Source: Clavelina lepadiformis (taxonomy: Eukaryota > Chordata > Ascidiacea > Aplousobranchia > Clavelinidae). From it: DNA of 64,000 nucleotides. Of the stretch, positions 35,077-48,465 are shown piece after piece. Below the pieces are notes generated by a model. That model was not told the DNA's origin. It did no database searches and saw only the letters and a program-made list of their open reading frames with translations. A program made the position numbers and the translations under genes. Positions within the stretch are counted from its first letter, which is position 1. The number at the start of each line of letters is the position of its first letter. Where the stretch lies: contig NC_135244.1 in NCBI RefSeq assembly GCF_947623445.1, positions 18,042,860 to 18,106,859 on the forward strand. Reading direction: 5' to 3'.

Positions 35077-38000
35077 ATGAATGTCAAACGTATAAAAATT
35101 GCAACTTCACGAAGACGATTGTGTGCACTTCTGGCTGGTGCAGTAATCGGAATCATTTTGTACGCGTAAGTCATGTTTTGGTAATATTAAGCAGGAATCT
35201 GGAATCTTAAACGGTAATGTCAATGTGGAACTTTTCAGGAATTTGAGTTGAAATATTTTTTTAACAGCATCGTTAACTGGTTATTTGTGAGTCGGCTTTG
35301 CTTCAAACGTGTACGGGACCTCTCACTTGTCAGATGCGGAGTACAACGTTTTGATGGAAATGTGATTGCTAAGCTGTCAGCCACGGAGGGAATCTACATG
35401 GAAGAAATGCCAGAAGAGAGACCACCAATCAGTTTTTTGCTGCGTCCTACAGCGGTAGAGGAACTAGTTGAAAATTGTGAGTCTTGTGACAGTTTTCTCA
35501 GAACTGTTGAAGCTGTTTTCCAAAAACTAAGCTTACAAGTTCCTTGCCTGGCTTTCATTCGTTTTGGTTTCAGATAACATTGTATACAATCCATTACTCA
35601 GCAGTTAAAACGTCGTGTGGAGAATTAGTAATAGTTTCTCAACCTTCAAACTTCAGACATGTTATAGACTAGAGCAGTGTTTCTCAACCTTTTTAGCCCA
35701 CGGACTATTTTCCATTAGCATAAGTATTCGCGGACTCAGGTAATAGGAATAAAAAATAAGTTAGTTCAACACTTAAACAGTAACACAACACAAAAAAAAG
35801 CAGAAGCAGTTTTTTTATTGGGCACATTTGCAATGTAAATCTCAATGAGAACCTTGAAAATTACGACCTTTGCTAAACCTGTCTCAGTGAGAACCTTGTC
35901 CCTGAACTTGTTTCACAAGTTTGTCGGAATCAGGAATTATGGTCGTCAACGCACATCTGATATCGTCTGCTGGTTAAAGTTCATTCCGGTACTTGGTTTT
36001 AACCATAGCCAATGTTGAAAATCCAGCTTCACGCAAGTACATGTTACGTTGTTTTACGCTTGATTTGCATGCAGTCTTGTCTGCCTTCGCACGGAAGCGC
36101 TTAATTGTCGACTTCTCGAGCAATTCTCCAAGCAGCAGAGAAAGAAGCGCGCACTGCTTTGTTGTGAGAGTAAACTAATCTTCCCCAAACGGTTGGGTGA
36201 TCAAAGCGACTTCTCTTTACCTGATATTCTTTTTCTTTAAACACATCAAGAGGTTTGTTGACGAATTTTTCATGGTTTGCTTCTAGGTGTCCACGAAGTT
36301 TTGCTTCAGCTGTGTGCTAAGACTTCACCATTTACCTCGACCGAAGTAAATCCAAGCGTCAATTAATCATCATTATATGCAAACACCTGCTTTCGTTTTG
36401 CCATGACTAGATATTACATTAAGTTTTAAAATATTTTAACTTTTCGCCACCAACAATATCTAATCTGGCTTACTATGCACAGACATTTGCGAGCATAACC
36501 TGGTGTGACGTGCGCAGGTGAAAACGCATTGCGGGAGAAGGAAAGAAACAAAAAAGGCGCTGACACCTGCGAACTCTTTTTAAAAGGAGAAAAAAGTATC
36601 TCTTGCGACCCCTACTTTTTGAGGCGAAAAGCCGTCGCGAAAATTATGACCTATGCCTAATTTAATTATATACGGTAAATTAATGGGCTTGCGGACCCAC
36701 AAAAATCTTACGCGGACTCAAATGAGTCCGTGGACTCGGTGTTGAGAAACACTGGACTAGAGTATTGGACATACAGTAGCAGAAGACCAAATAGTATACT
36801 AATTCCCAACCCATATGCAACGTTAAAAGGCATTAACCAATAGAGTCCTACATCATCGATTATTGTGTAAACATACTTTTTTCGCAGTACATCTTGCACG
36901 GTGGAACATGGTTTACCTGGTCAAGTCCGCAGTCTATAACTGGGACAGAAGAGACGCTATTCGTCAGACCTGGGGGTCGGAGAAAGTAGTTAACAGTGCC
37001 ATATTTCAGGTGGTGTTTATTCTCGGTAAAAGTGTGAACAGGACTCTCGCCGAGCAAATACAACTGGAATCTGAAGAATACGGGGATATCTTGCTGTGCA
37101 ATGAGACAGACTCTGCTCAGTAGGTTTCTATTGTTTGATATAGAATATATGTGTAATTTGCGTTTTTTTTTTGCTTCGCTAGCTAAGCTGCGTTTACAAT
37201 TCAGCTCAACTCAAGGTAGCACAAAACTTGACAAATGACTAAAGCTTTTTTATTTAAAATCAACCAACTAAACTCGTCGTGCTCCAGGTCTCGGCATGAA
37301 CGAATTCGTTTCTTTTTTAATGCCAAGATCTTTGCTATGTTAATTTGGGTCAGTTACATAAACATTGATTTACTGTACATGCTTGAAGGTTTCTACCTGA
37401 GAAAGTGGTTGCTGGCATGCAGTGGGCTTCCGAGGTTTTGCCGGAGAACTGGTTGTACGCTTCTATCGATGACGATTTTGTTGTAAATCCGTCCACATTG
37501 GCCGGGTACCTTGATTATCTTATAAGTACCCGCACGACAGTGAGCGGTGAAATTTGCTTCGATGATCTTCCCATGGCTTGCGTGTATAACTACCAGTCTG
37601 CGGATCCTCCGTCCCGGGAAGAAGACTCAAAGTGGTACATGCCGTTTGAAAATTACCCTGGAGATTATTGGCCGGTTTATTGCCGCGGTGGAATGTACAC
37701 TACAAGTAGCAAAATGGTCAAAGACTTGTTCGAAAAATCGAAAAGGACTGCTCATCTTTATCTCGATGATGTATGGATCACTGGATTTATGCGTCGAAAG
37801 TTGAACAAAGGGGACTACAATATCGTGGTAAGTATATTCTAGTGCAGCGTACATTTAAAGTTAGCAACAGTACAAAATGCATGTGTTTGCGCTACTTGCA
37901 CGATAAAATCAATGACCGCCGAGGTGACACTTTTGCAAGGTTTAAGCCCCCTGGAGGTTAGGGCCTGTAACTAGCATGGGGCTAGGCAAGGCTCCTCCTG

Positions 38001-38378
38001 GAAAAGCTTGAACTAATAAAGTTAAGCAGCTGAGTTGAAAATCCGCCTTTTGGTTTTACTATATAGTTCAATGATTAATTTGAAGTCATTTAACCAGATT
38101 TGTAAGTTAGTATTCTTCAAGTGGCGGAGTTTCCCCAATAGGTGTATAATAATATATATATCATATATATATAATAAATAGTGTATATTTACTCTTTTTA
38201 GCCCGCTCCTTTGTCCGTAATGACTGAGCGTTCCGCCCACAGAGACCATGCGCTTGAAACGCAGTTGGTCAAACATTTATGGGGAAATATCAACACAATC
38301 GAAGTCAATGTGACGAATAGAATGCTAGAGATTTGGAAGACTTACTCATTGAACGGAAGAGCACCCACGTGTGGTTGA
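35077..38378 (+). CDS. GT31 gene 1: beta-1,3-galactosyltransferase-like, 381 aa
   Basis: Golgi type II membrane glycosyltransferase of family GT31, adding a beta-1,3-linked sugar; the exact sugar cannot be told. Exons 35077-35165, 35268-35476, 36888-37119, 37389-37827, 38202-38378 give 382 codons. Exon 1 is a basic tail (MNVKRIKIATSRRR) plus a signal-anchor helix (LCALLAGAVIGIILYA). Exon 2 is the stem, with TEGIYMEEMPEERPP. Exon 3 has the GT31 RRDAIRQTW and FILGKS motifs. Exon 4 holds the metal-binding ASIDDDFVVN (DDD about residues 204-206), YCRGGMYTTSSKMV and LDDVWITG, standing for the family's EDVxxG. Exon 5 ends ...APTCG. Intron 2 carries a 1080-bp hAT insertion. It has its own stem sequence, diverged from genes 2-4, and shares a near-identical 3' half of exon 4 with them. 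Confidence 0.9.
35675..36754 (-). mobile_element. Buster-type hAT deletion derivative in intron 2 of GT31 gene 1, 1080 bp
   Basis: Inverted ends CAGTGTTTCTCAACC / GTTGAGAAACACTG with perfect 8-bp duplications GACTAGAG (35667-35674, 36755-36762). On the minus strand, about 36180-35880 keeps C-terminal transposase pieces (YLREAGFSTLAMVKTKYRNEL-type, split here as YLREAGFSTLAMV and KTKYRNEL, then IRCALTTIIPDSDKL) typical of ZBED5/FAM200-related hATs. The N-terminal and catalytic parts are missing. Confidence 0.92.
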
Positions 38379-40036
38379 ACGGTAGCACAATACGTATCGG
38401 TTCATTTCGTTTAGAAACGCAGCAGAATATGAACGCTTACATTTTGACCACGCAAACTGTTTGTTACTACTCTCATTATCGCAGTATAAACTATGCACAA
38501 ATTTCATAACGTCTATCTGTGTTTGTCGTTACATAAAAACATTCCGTTCTTGTGTGTTAATCCAAGTGAATGTCCTGCATGTTATGGTGTTTTTGCTGAA
38601 AAAACTGTGGCCCAAAGCCCATCTGGATTATTAGCCCAGGGGTTTTCCTGTAATAAAAACACTTTGTTTAGGGTTGCAACGCAATAAGTATATGAATCTT
38701 AAACCGTATTACATTCGACATTTTTTGTGACGTTTACTTTATTTATTCAAACAAATAGAAAGTTGGTAAGAACCAAAGAAAAATGTGGTTCTCAAAGTTT
38801 GCGTTATGGACCGAGATGAATAAAATGATTCTTTTTTAAGCTTCCACCTGAAAACAGACGACAGGGAACTTCTAACATAAAGTCTGACACTTTTCTTCAA
38901 CAGATTTGCTCACTTTTTTGTACTATACTTGTAACCTATATATATTATTTGTATGACGGTTACCAAAGCCTTAGATATGTAGGAAACATCGATATGGAAT
39001 TTTTTCAATATGATTTATTGTTGCGCTTTTCTTGCTAAAGCTGCGCCGTTAACCTAATTAATTGCTTATGTCGTTTAAAGTAACGATCTTGTCTGGCCCA
39101 CGTTCCATTATTGATTTTTCCGCGAGTCGGCTAAAGATAGAAACTTGCAGTATTTGATCTTTTAACTATTTTAATTCACTTCGCCCAAACCGCATAGTAT
39201 TTCAGCTTTTAGGTACCATTGCTTCCTCATGCAGTTAGTTTTTGTACGATGATCGTTGAAAGATGCCCCCATTTGCTGCACTTGTCTACACGGTTTTGAC
39301 GTCAACACTCCAGGGCAGGCTTTGGAGGTCAATGTCACTACAGTTTGACCTACACATTGGCTAAGAGCAAAAGCGTCTATGCATTTTGTCCGCTCGCGTT
39401 TATAACATTTCACGAAAGAACTCTTTCAAAATAAGGAATTTTCCCTGCAGTTGCACTTTAATCTCAATGTAGTCAACAACGCATCAGGCTGCGTTCTTAT
39501 GGATGCGCAAAAGTTATTGCGCGAGTAAGGAGTAAGGTAAAAGTTTTGACAAGGAAGGAAGGTTTTGACATGCTCCTTGTAGAAGGTTATTAGTAGCTGC
39601 AGATTTATTGTGAAGAACCTTGCAGATTTATTTCACGAAGTCTTTAAAAATAATTTCTTCAGTAATTTTAGAAAAAAGTATTATTTTTATGTACAATTTT
39701 ATCAACTTAACGGATGGTTTTTAAAATTAGCCAAAAGCAAACCGTATTTCAATGACAACAAGGAAAACCGCTAACAACGCCGGCAGTCGCCATTTGCTTT
39801 CATAGGGTACTTAAGTAAGATAGTGCTAAACAAACTTATCACTTATCAGACATTATAAAGCGATCACGCTATGAGGTGCTTTTGACTTATCGTTTCGCGA
39901 GATTTAATGAAAATTCACATTTCAGCAAGAGAATGGTTTTTTGGAGATGATCCGTTTTGTTTAGCAGACCGAACAAGATTATAAGTGAACTGAAAACGTG
40001 GAACTGATTACCACAAATTGCTTGTAGAAATCAGAA
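38379..40036. other. Spacer between GT31 genes 1 and 2
   Basis: No gene seen apart from a poly(A) signal for gene 1 (38819-38824). The right part should hold the gene 2 promoter. Confidence 0.3.
38819..38824 (+). terminator. Polyadenylation signal, GT31 gene 1
   Basis: First AATAAA on the plus strand seen downstream of the gene 1 stop, about 440 bases away. Confidence 0.35.
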
Positions 40037-42587
40037 ATGAGGAATAGGTATCGTTTGGTACGTCGATTTCAGATTGTCTTTGTCATTGCTATCCCTCTTG
40101 TGTTTATGGGAGTTGGATTTCTATATTTAAATAGGTTGGTTAAAAGTATGATTATTACTGACCAACATTAGTCAGAGTTATAGCATTAACTTTTAGTTTA
40201 ATAGTATTTTTTGTTACATTTGTTGAAGCCTATGGTATTTATTTAAGTTTTTTGCTGGTTTATCGAACGTGAGAGATAAGTTACTACAGTACTTTGTTTC
40301 TATCCATCTACAGATGGTTGGAACAAATATTTTAACACATAAGGTTATTCCATGAAATATCTTGCCCTGGTATTTTCTTTACGTCTAGTGCTAAAAATAC
40401 GTAAACGTGGCTTAATTTAAACTCAATCATAACTCACTCAATGGTATTACTTGCACAAGGTTAATGGTACTTGTCACGCGAAATAGTCAAGCGATGATTA
40501 TGTCTTCTCTGTCAACAGGTTGGTTCGTTTTAATGGGAACAATGGATCACGAATATCAAAAGATGGCCAAACGATGATGACATGTGGCGAACAAAAGCTT
40601 GATAAATCCCTTGTGGCTCACTCTCCAGCGACGGGAGGCATATATATGAAAGACACAGACGAAGAAAGAAGCCCGGTTAAATTTTTACTGAGACCAACAG
40701 CTGCCGAGCGCATAATGCTGTTCGGTGCGTATTACAACATGTTATTACAGTGCGTGTAGCGAGCAGCTGTTGTTATTGCTGTATTGGCCGCTTTCCCTGT
40801 AACGCTTGTTTAGTTGTCAGCGACAGTTGTTTTTCCTATGGTTTTCCGTATAAAAGGCTTGGTGTTATAAACTAATAGAAACTACCATGTTTATCAGCCC
40901 TGTTAATTACTTTGCTTTGCTATTCCTCAATTTTAAATTGATTTGTATATAGTCTATTTCATGTCTTGTGTTGGTTAATGCATTTTCTAACAGATCTTGC
41001 TAAGTGGAGCATGGTATATCTGGTTAAGTCGGCAATTTATAACAAAGAGAGAAGGGACGCCATACGTGAGACCTGGGCATCAGTGAAAGTTTTCGATGGC
41101 GCCATCTTTCAGATAGTTTTTATCTTGGGAAAAAGCAAGTCGGAGTCGGTAAATCGCGAGATCAATATAGAAGCAAGCCGACACGGAGATATCTTGCTGT
41201 GCGATGAATTGGATTCTTCTCAGTGAGTGCATAATTACGACAACGGGCATTATGAACATTATTGCTTTCTTTAACATCAGCACCTTATATATAAGTGATT
41301 GCAGCCTACAAGGAATTAAGATTTTCCTTTGCTCTTTTTATATTCTTTTTAGTATAGGCTTCAAACTATACTATAGATATATTTCTAAATCCAGTTGCAT
41401 CAGTAAAGTGTAAGAGACAACTGAAAATAGAACTTACAGCATATTTTGGTTTGTTTTGTTGGTAGTCTATTATCTAAATTACTGTGGGCAGAGCAACTAT
41501 GGCTTTCTGCTCGAGAAAAATAACGATTGACGCTTTATATGTCAGCATTAGATTTTTATAGACGGATTCTAGAAAAAGTAAACGTAAAAGTAGCCTAGTT
41601 TCAATCAAAGCATCTTTTTCACAACAGCTATATTTCCTTTAAATTTAGACAGTTTCCAACATTAGTGGCAATATAACTTGCATTTGTGTCATAGATTCGT
41701 TGCGGAAAAGGTTCTTGCCGGTATGCAGTGGGCTTCCGAGGTCTTACCAACGAACTGGCTGTATTCGTCCATTGATGACGACATAGTGGTAAATCCCCTT
41801 CTTTTAACGAAATATTTGGCGGCAGTAATCGATGATCACACCACTCCTAGAGGCGAAATTTGCTTTGATGATCTTCCAATGGCTTGTGTATACAACTACC
41901 AGCCAAAAGATTCCCCGTCTCGTGAAGAAGACTCAAAGTGGTACATGTCGCCTGAAAATTACCCTGGAGATTATTGGCCGGTTTATTGCCGCGGTGGAAT
42001 GTACACTACAAGTAGCAAAATGGTCAAAGACTTGTTCGAAAAATCGAAAAAGACTGCTCATCTTTATCTCGATGATGTATGGATCACTGGATTTATACGT
42101 CGAAAGCTGAACAAGGGGGACTACAATATCATGGTAAGTTTAGCAAACATTTTATTCTTTTAGGTATCGCCACTTTTAATGCAGATTGCACCACCAAAAC
42201 TCATATATTCGTTTAAACTCTGTGGCGAGAGCGACCTAATAAATACCTTCATATGTACCGTGGTATATCGTCGCTGCTCTTTTCCCTTTAGCCTACTCAA
42301 GGCACAGGTTATTTAATTGTCAGTGATCATTGCCCATTTTTGTTGTTCAAGTGGGATTTTGAATTTTTCTGATATTTTGGTTTCAACGCGTATATTTGTA
42401 ACAGGCTCCTCCAATGTCCGTAATGACAGACAAAGAAACGTACAAAGACAAAGCACTGGAAGACTTACTAGTGAAGCATTTGTGGGGCAACGTGGAAAAC
42501 ATAGAGGTCCACGTGCCAAGCAAACTTCGGGACGTCTGGGCCGCATTTGAACCTAAAATCAAAGATAAAATGCGATGTACTACGTAG
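40037..42587 (+). CDS. GT31 gene 2: beta-1,3-galactosyltransferase-like, 384 aa
   Basis: Golgi type II glycosyltransferase of family GT31. Exons 40037-40134, 40519-40724, 40994-41222, 41695-42133, 42405-42587 give 385 codons. Exon 1: MRNRYRLVRRFQ, then a hydrophobic anchor (IVFVIAIPLVFMGVGFLYL). The stem exon ends near GGIYMKDTDEERSPVKFLL, the same short stem motif as gene 1. Catalytic motifs: RRDAIRETW, FILGKS, HGDILLCDELDSSQ, SSIDDDIVVN (DDD about residues 205-207), YCRGGMYTTSSKMV, LDDVWITG. The last exon (HLWGNVENIEVHVPSKLRD) is closer to genes 3 and 4 than to gene 1. All exon phases equal those of the other three genes. Confidence 0.92.
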
Positions 42588-44981
42588 CATTTTATATAGG
42601 TCTTTTATTTATGTTTCAGTATAAACAATGTGTCAGTGTTTTGTTGTTCGGTCATGACAACAATTTGCAAGTTCCTAGAAATATCTAAGTTTACACATAC
42701 AAGCATACGACAGCGTCAATACTGACGGAAAAAGGTATTTCATGCAAAACACTTTTTGCAATATATAAATGAAATGGTTTTGACTGAAATCTGAAATCTC
42801 CCACTGTTCCAAGCAGGAAGAATTTAAATTAAACAGAAATTTAACAAAGGTATAAGTGCTTCGCTTAAATACTTACTTTCTTTACTGCAAGGTTTTATAA
42901 ATATTTTTTAACTTTTTGTTTCTCGTTAAAATAATTTTGAGTAAAACCCATTTTTTATCCAGTTTTTGCAAAACGTAGTGACTACATCTATTTGTATGTT
43001 TTATATAACTTAGTATTATTTACTTATAACTGTTAGACTTTACACTCATTTTTTCGTACTTGCGTTTACCAATATCGTAGACGTTAGTTGTTTTGCGACC
43101 CTAAATGACCGATTTTGCAATTTCTCTTTTTTGCTTTTATGTTTATAATTTATTAACCCAATGTTTCAAAGAAGAATTCCGTCGAAGATTTCCGGAAAAG
43201 TCAAACAATCAAAATAGGTCAGTTAGACACCGGCCGTTTTAAAACTTTTATACAGCTGACATGTATTTGGTGATGGATGTACACTGTTAGCTAGTGGCGG
43301 ATTAGGTGTCATACATTCATCTGGAAAATATTTTAGAAATCTGTCATTAATAAAAATCTCGGGGAAAACTCTAGAAGAAATTTTACAAGCATAGCCCATA
43401 GCTAACTGTCTTCGCTTTGTGTCAGCAGATCAGTGGTCGACAAACCGTGGACCTTCAAGCAAAATATAATGGACGGGATATTATATCCTGTGATCAAGTA
43501 AATGCGGGATGAGTGATAATTTCACTGTTTTTTCTATTATCCTGGTTAACTTGGAGCGCTAGCAATCCAATTCGTGATGTTTTTTTCCATCTTAAGTAAA
43601 GGTTAACTACAGCTATATCGGCAAACATCTGGAAAACGCAACCAGTAACCTCCCACGCACATAGCGTTAATTCTGATGTCAAATTGAGAATGCAAGCCTA
43701 TTTTTATTTATAACGCTAATCCTTCACTACCCTATCACTTATCTCTAGCAATTGTGACTTGGACAGTAGTTGAATAGCCTAATTCACAGCCAGTGTTCGA
43801 AGGATATCTTAGTCACACTTCAGTCAGCGAACAGTGATATACAGAGGTTCAACCTTTATTTTATCAGTAACGATGAAACGATAATTTCAACAAAATGTGA
43901 AAGCTGATTCTAAATTTCATATCTCATAATTAAATTAACATGTTAACTTTCGGGTAATCAGAACTGACTGCTATAGCCAGTTGGTAGGATTCCAACCCAC
44001 GCTCGCACAAACCAAACCAATGTATGTTCACCCGCTTCGTCAAGGATTAGCCCATAGGAAAGGGAAAAAGGAATGCACGGATTAGCCATTCGTATGGGCT
44101 GAAAGGAATAATTCCATCTTTTAAAGTAATTGTTGAAAGGCTAATCGTGTTCGAATGAGTAATCCATTTTATGGGAAACTATCGCTGGTCATTGTACGGT
44201 GAAGGCTACTGCTGTACATTATTGACATCTATAGGCTGTTGTGTTGATACGAACTACAGTATAGTACAGTGTGATTACTGGTTAGTTTAGCATATAGCAT
44301 AGGTTTATCTGTGCAAATGGCATTGGTTCTGCAGTTACAACCGTTGGAATGGCCTTGCACAAAGTATTAACGGATACTGCGTCGTAGACTGCTTACATGC
44401 TATCTGCGCACTCCAAATTACCTTCTTTGTTTTAATGAGGCCTAACCATGTAATTGCACAAGTTTGCGTTGCCAGCTTCGACAACTATAACGCTCAGTGT
44501 GTTCGGGGACCTTCAGCTTGAACAGTAGCTTGTCGTAATGAATATTGAAGTTCATTTTGCAAAAAAAAGCAATAAATCAACAGAATATTGCAAAAAACGG
44601 AGCTGTGGACCTTTAACGGTTTCAGGAAAACATCTTTGTCAGGGTAAGAATCCTATACATAGTAATCAATATTCACGTATGGTTTATGACCTATGATGAA
44701 GCCATTGAAAAATGTCCCAGTTACGGAAGGCTTGACCATTTATGTGCACAGTTTATTGTATTTGTGCCCAAAACTATTACGATAAGCTCCATGTAAAAGG
44801 GTCTTAACCGGAATCTGTAAGTATACCTTATGTGGGTGTGGAAAAACTTCAGAAGATCCAAGTGTAACCAAGATTTTCCTTGACCAGGAAACCTCCCGCT
44901 TTTACGGCTAGTCAATTAGCCGGTTTCTGCTCTCCTATCTTTTATGAGCATTCCTTTACTAAAAACAAACGTCTTTCTTGT
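42588..44981. other. Spacer after GT31 gene 2
   Basis: No conserved frame or bounded repeat was recognised in 2.4 kb. It ends where an LTR fragment begins. Confidence 0.3.
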
Positions 44982-46036
44982 TGTGATAATGTTCGAATGA
45001 AATTGTTATTATATTCATGAAATTGTTGACCAATGAAACTGTTAGTTCATTCATGTTATTTTATGTGATTTCCTTCTTTGTTTAATATGTTGGAGACTTC
45101 TGTGCGCACAGAACCTGTTTCAGATGCATTGCTTTTGCGAACCAAGTTTCTAACGGATTCTTTTCTGACCTTTTTAGCTATTTCCTTTCTTGGGAGTCGA
45201 ACTTTAACTTCCTGTAGTATATCGGGGGCACTCTCATGTTGACCCTCAAGTTTTTCAGACAATTTTGCCACAATGTTGTTTGTTTTTGTTGTTTTATGCG
45301 AAAGGTCGGGTTAAGGTCTTACCTCGCTCAGTTGGAAAATGGAGCAATACTTCGTCGAAACAGGTCCCACCTGCATAAAAGTAGGGATGTCATGGTTACC
45401 TGCAAGGAAGGTCCTACAACGGAGATAGCATCACCACCAGGGGTCAGCAGTGAACTGAATACCATAGTTCCCTTCACCTCAAACAATTTTGTGGATGGAC
45501 CGCCGCCTACTAACGTGGTGTTGCCACGACGGTCTCGGCGAACTCCAAAACATTCTCGTCGACACATTGAAGAAATATAGTTTTAGTTGTGTTGTATGAA
45601 TTACTCCCAGTAATGTGACGGCAGCTTATTATAATGCTTTTCTATTCCTTGTATAAGGGGAGATGTGATAATGTTCCAATGAAATTGTTATTATATTCAT
45701 GAAATTGTTGACCAATGAAACTGTTAGTTCATTCATATTATTTTATGTGAGTTCCTTCTTTCCTAACTGGCACACCACCTGGTGGAGAAACAGAATGCTT
45801 AACTTTAATTTCCGTTAATTACTATTTTTTAATTTAATTACTATTCCTTTTAAGCTTGTGTCGTACCGGTGTCATTCGGATTACCATACGAGGTCATTCG
45901 ATTGCACTAGCCGTCGTGTGTGCACGCTCTGTGTGAGTGGATGTTGAATCGTATCAATCTATTACACTTGTATTAAAACCAAATGTAGACTTAATCAACT
46001 CTTCTTCAACAAACCACAGCGTAATCAAATATCATT
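44982..46036 (+). mobile_element. Broken Ty3/Gypsy-like LTR retrotransposon fossil
   Basis: A partial LTR (from TGTGATAATG, 44982 to about 45080) is followed by a short internal remainder. Its plus-strand end (about 45330-45580) resembles the C-terminal tail of a Gypsy-type pol product. Then comes a purine tract (AAGGGGAGA, 45656-45663) and a second LTR starting with the same TGTGATAATG at 45664. The LTR 3' edge, put near 46036, is uncertain. Most of gag and pol is gone; this is a broken remnant. Partial identity of the two LTR pieces suggests a moderately young age. Confidence 0.65.
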
Positions 46037-46364
46037 AGGGTGTGAGATTGGAAATTGCGGGCAGCGTAACAGACCTCGGTGGGAGTTGTGGGTAAAGGAG
46101 TAAACCGTGTATGTGTGCAGAAAACTTACTAACAATAAAAGCAGTCACAAGTGGCACATAGATAAATTACTAATACTACATAAATACGCAGTCACACATT
46201 ATGGCCACAACAATACGGGTGGAATGCATCTTAATATAAATCTAAAAACACATCGTGGAATATACATCTAACTATACAACTAAATACATATCAATGTGCA
46301 GTGCTACTTTATCACGCCTGTCAGCATGGTTAATGTACAAAGAATTACCAAACGTTAAATTTGT

Positions 46365-47590
46365 TGACACAAGTAGGCCTACACATATTGTTTGGCTTTT
46401 TGCTTGTTACATTTATATTACCACACGTATAGTATTACAGTGAGCCGTGTTCTCATTCTTTGCTTGCTTTTATTGTTCCTATTAACGTAGCACGAAATTT
46501 CCCCTTGTGTTGGCGGAAACGCAAAATATGACTTGCGTAAACGTTAAACTTATACAGCAAAGTAGTAAGAGTTCTGTTGTTGGCTTTACAGATTCCAAAT
46601 TTTATTTGCATTGTTAATGTATGGGTTTAAGTTTGTGGTAAAATGGCATTTTCATCTATAGCTTTTCACTTATTTCACAAAGGTGTTAAAAGTTGCCATG
46701 GCGAGCGTAATTGACGGCCAGTGCAGGGCCACCCTCCTTTGATAGGGTGGCATCCAGCTGTGGGGCCGTTTTTACGCTTTATTGTGCACCCAGAATAGAT
46801 TTTTTTTATTATTTTTTGCCCCACTTATGTGTTAAAGATTGGAAAAAATTGCTTTACGATTTAAGAACTAAACGATAACATTTATCAATCATTTAATTAT
46901 TACACCTTAGCAATGATGATGTGTAACGGAAAGAATTTTGCAAGAATGATTGCTTTGCAAACCCTAACGTCAGAATAGTGTTCGCGTAGTTTGATGACAG
47001 GCGGCATGATTGACTACCGGGCCTCGAGTTTTTTCACAGTCACACTCACATGCGTGTCATGACCAAAATATGACATCGATAAAACGGCAAGATATAGTCG
47101 TTAAGACAGATTTTCGATTCGGTGCAACCTTAATTTTTATAAATCATATTACATTTAAACACATTCGTACAGTCTGCTTCAATTTTAAGATTTTTTTGAT
47201 TTTATATATATTCGTTTTTGGTTTTTTAAAAGTGTACTTGATTTTTTATAAACATTATTTGCATTTTTATAAATTAACTGGGATTTATTTGAGTTTACGT
47301 AAATTTTTAAAATTTGTTTAAAATTATTGCATGCTTTATATATATTTTATTTTCTGTTCAATTAAATTTAAATAAATTTATTTACATTAGTATGAACCTT
47401 TATGAATGTATACGAATGTTGTTTTACTTTAAATCGTAAATTTTACAACAGGTATAGTAAGTGATTTAACTGCTGGTAAACCACTGGAACAGCAAACAAG
47501 CAATTTTTTATTCAATTTAACAATCATTTCAAACATTTTTATACTCTTGTGCTGAGAGCATTTCTTTGAATTTTAACGATCCACAGGCTT
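46365..47590. other. A-unit-specific DNA, no gene
   Basis: Absent from unit B, where only about 65 bases take its place. It holds an AT-rich tract (47150-47400) with a chance frame. No inverted ends or target duplication were recognised, so it may be an insertion in A or a deletion in B. Confidence 0.4.
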
Positions 47591-48465
47591 AAAAAGGTTG
47601 AATACAACTCTGCTGAAAGACAAGTAAATAAAACTCGTTTCCCATACACAGGCTAACGTATCTTGTTGTGAAAAACTTGTTCCCATTGTATAGTAAAAAG
47701 TTAGCCAACGTTGTTACAACAGTTATTCTAAAGAAGCGCAGTAATTTGAGATTTATAATTTAAGTATAAATGAACTGGTGCCCTTTCAAAACTGAAGAAA
47801 CAGCATTATATTACGTCAATAAAAGTTGTCAATCTAAAGACCAACTAAAAAACAAAAGTAAAATTCGTGATTGCTATAGAATAAGGTAAATATTTTCGAT
47901 TTAATTGATATACCAACGGATTTGGGGCTTCTATTATACGGCATTTGATCTTTTTCCCAAGTTAAATTTATTGCAATCGTAATTACTTTTCGGTTGGTTA
48001 CCTTGCGCTTACAAATTTATGAAAATCAAAGCATGTAAATGTGTAAACTAACCCACAAAAATCCATCTCAAGCCGTATATTACCTAGCCTACAAATTCCC
48101 ATCCAATATAGATATTTCTATAGTTACTGGGGAATAGAGTACAAAAATTTCACTATTGTATCTGCATATTTTCTGGTATATAGTTTTGAAAATATCTTGC
48201 AAAGGTTTATCCAAACTACAAGAAACGGGAAATTTCTTAGGAAAGCATTTCGTGACTTTATATCCGTAATTCGCCCTTCCAGTTAAACGCTATTTGCACC
48301 GACTTAAGTGGGTTAAAACAGCATCATATCCCTCCAGTCTGTACTGCATTGCATTTCTCTGTAATGCTGGTGCTGGACCGCCATGTCGCATTTCCTGCTC
48401 GAGCGCGTGACTTGTTTCATTGGCTGGGCTCATAGCGTTACATTGGCATGGCAAAGGGGAAATAT

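Noticed and set aside
37547-37804. Second frame within exon 4 of the GT31 genes (also in genes 2-4)
   Set aside because: Its conservation follows from the near-identical DNA of the real coding frame.
38140-38185. AT dinucleotide run in intron 4 of GT31 gene 1
   Set aside because: Ordinary microsatellite with no further structure.
43970-44030. tRNA- or SINE-like 'agttggtaggattccaaccc' patch
   Set aside because: No cloverleaf, no proper A and B box spacing, no tail or flanking repeats.
45056-45271. Charged minus-strand frame inside the LTR fossil
   Set aside because: Most likely chance or debris within a broken retroelement; not treated as a host gene.
46690-46780. Short GC-richer patch with 'cagggccaccc...agggtggca', considered as a transposon end
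   Set aside because: No matching opposite end or target duplication was found.
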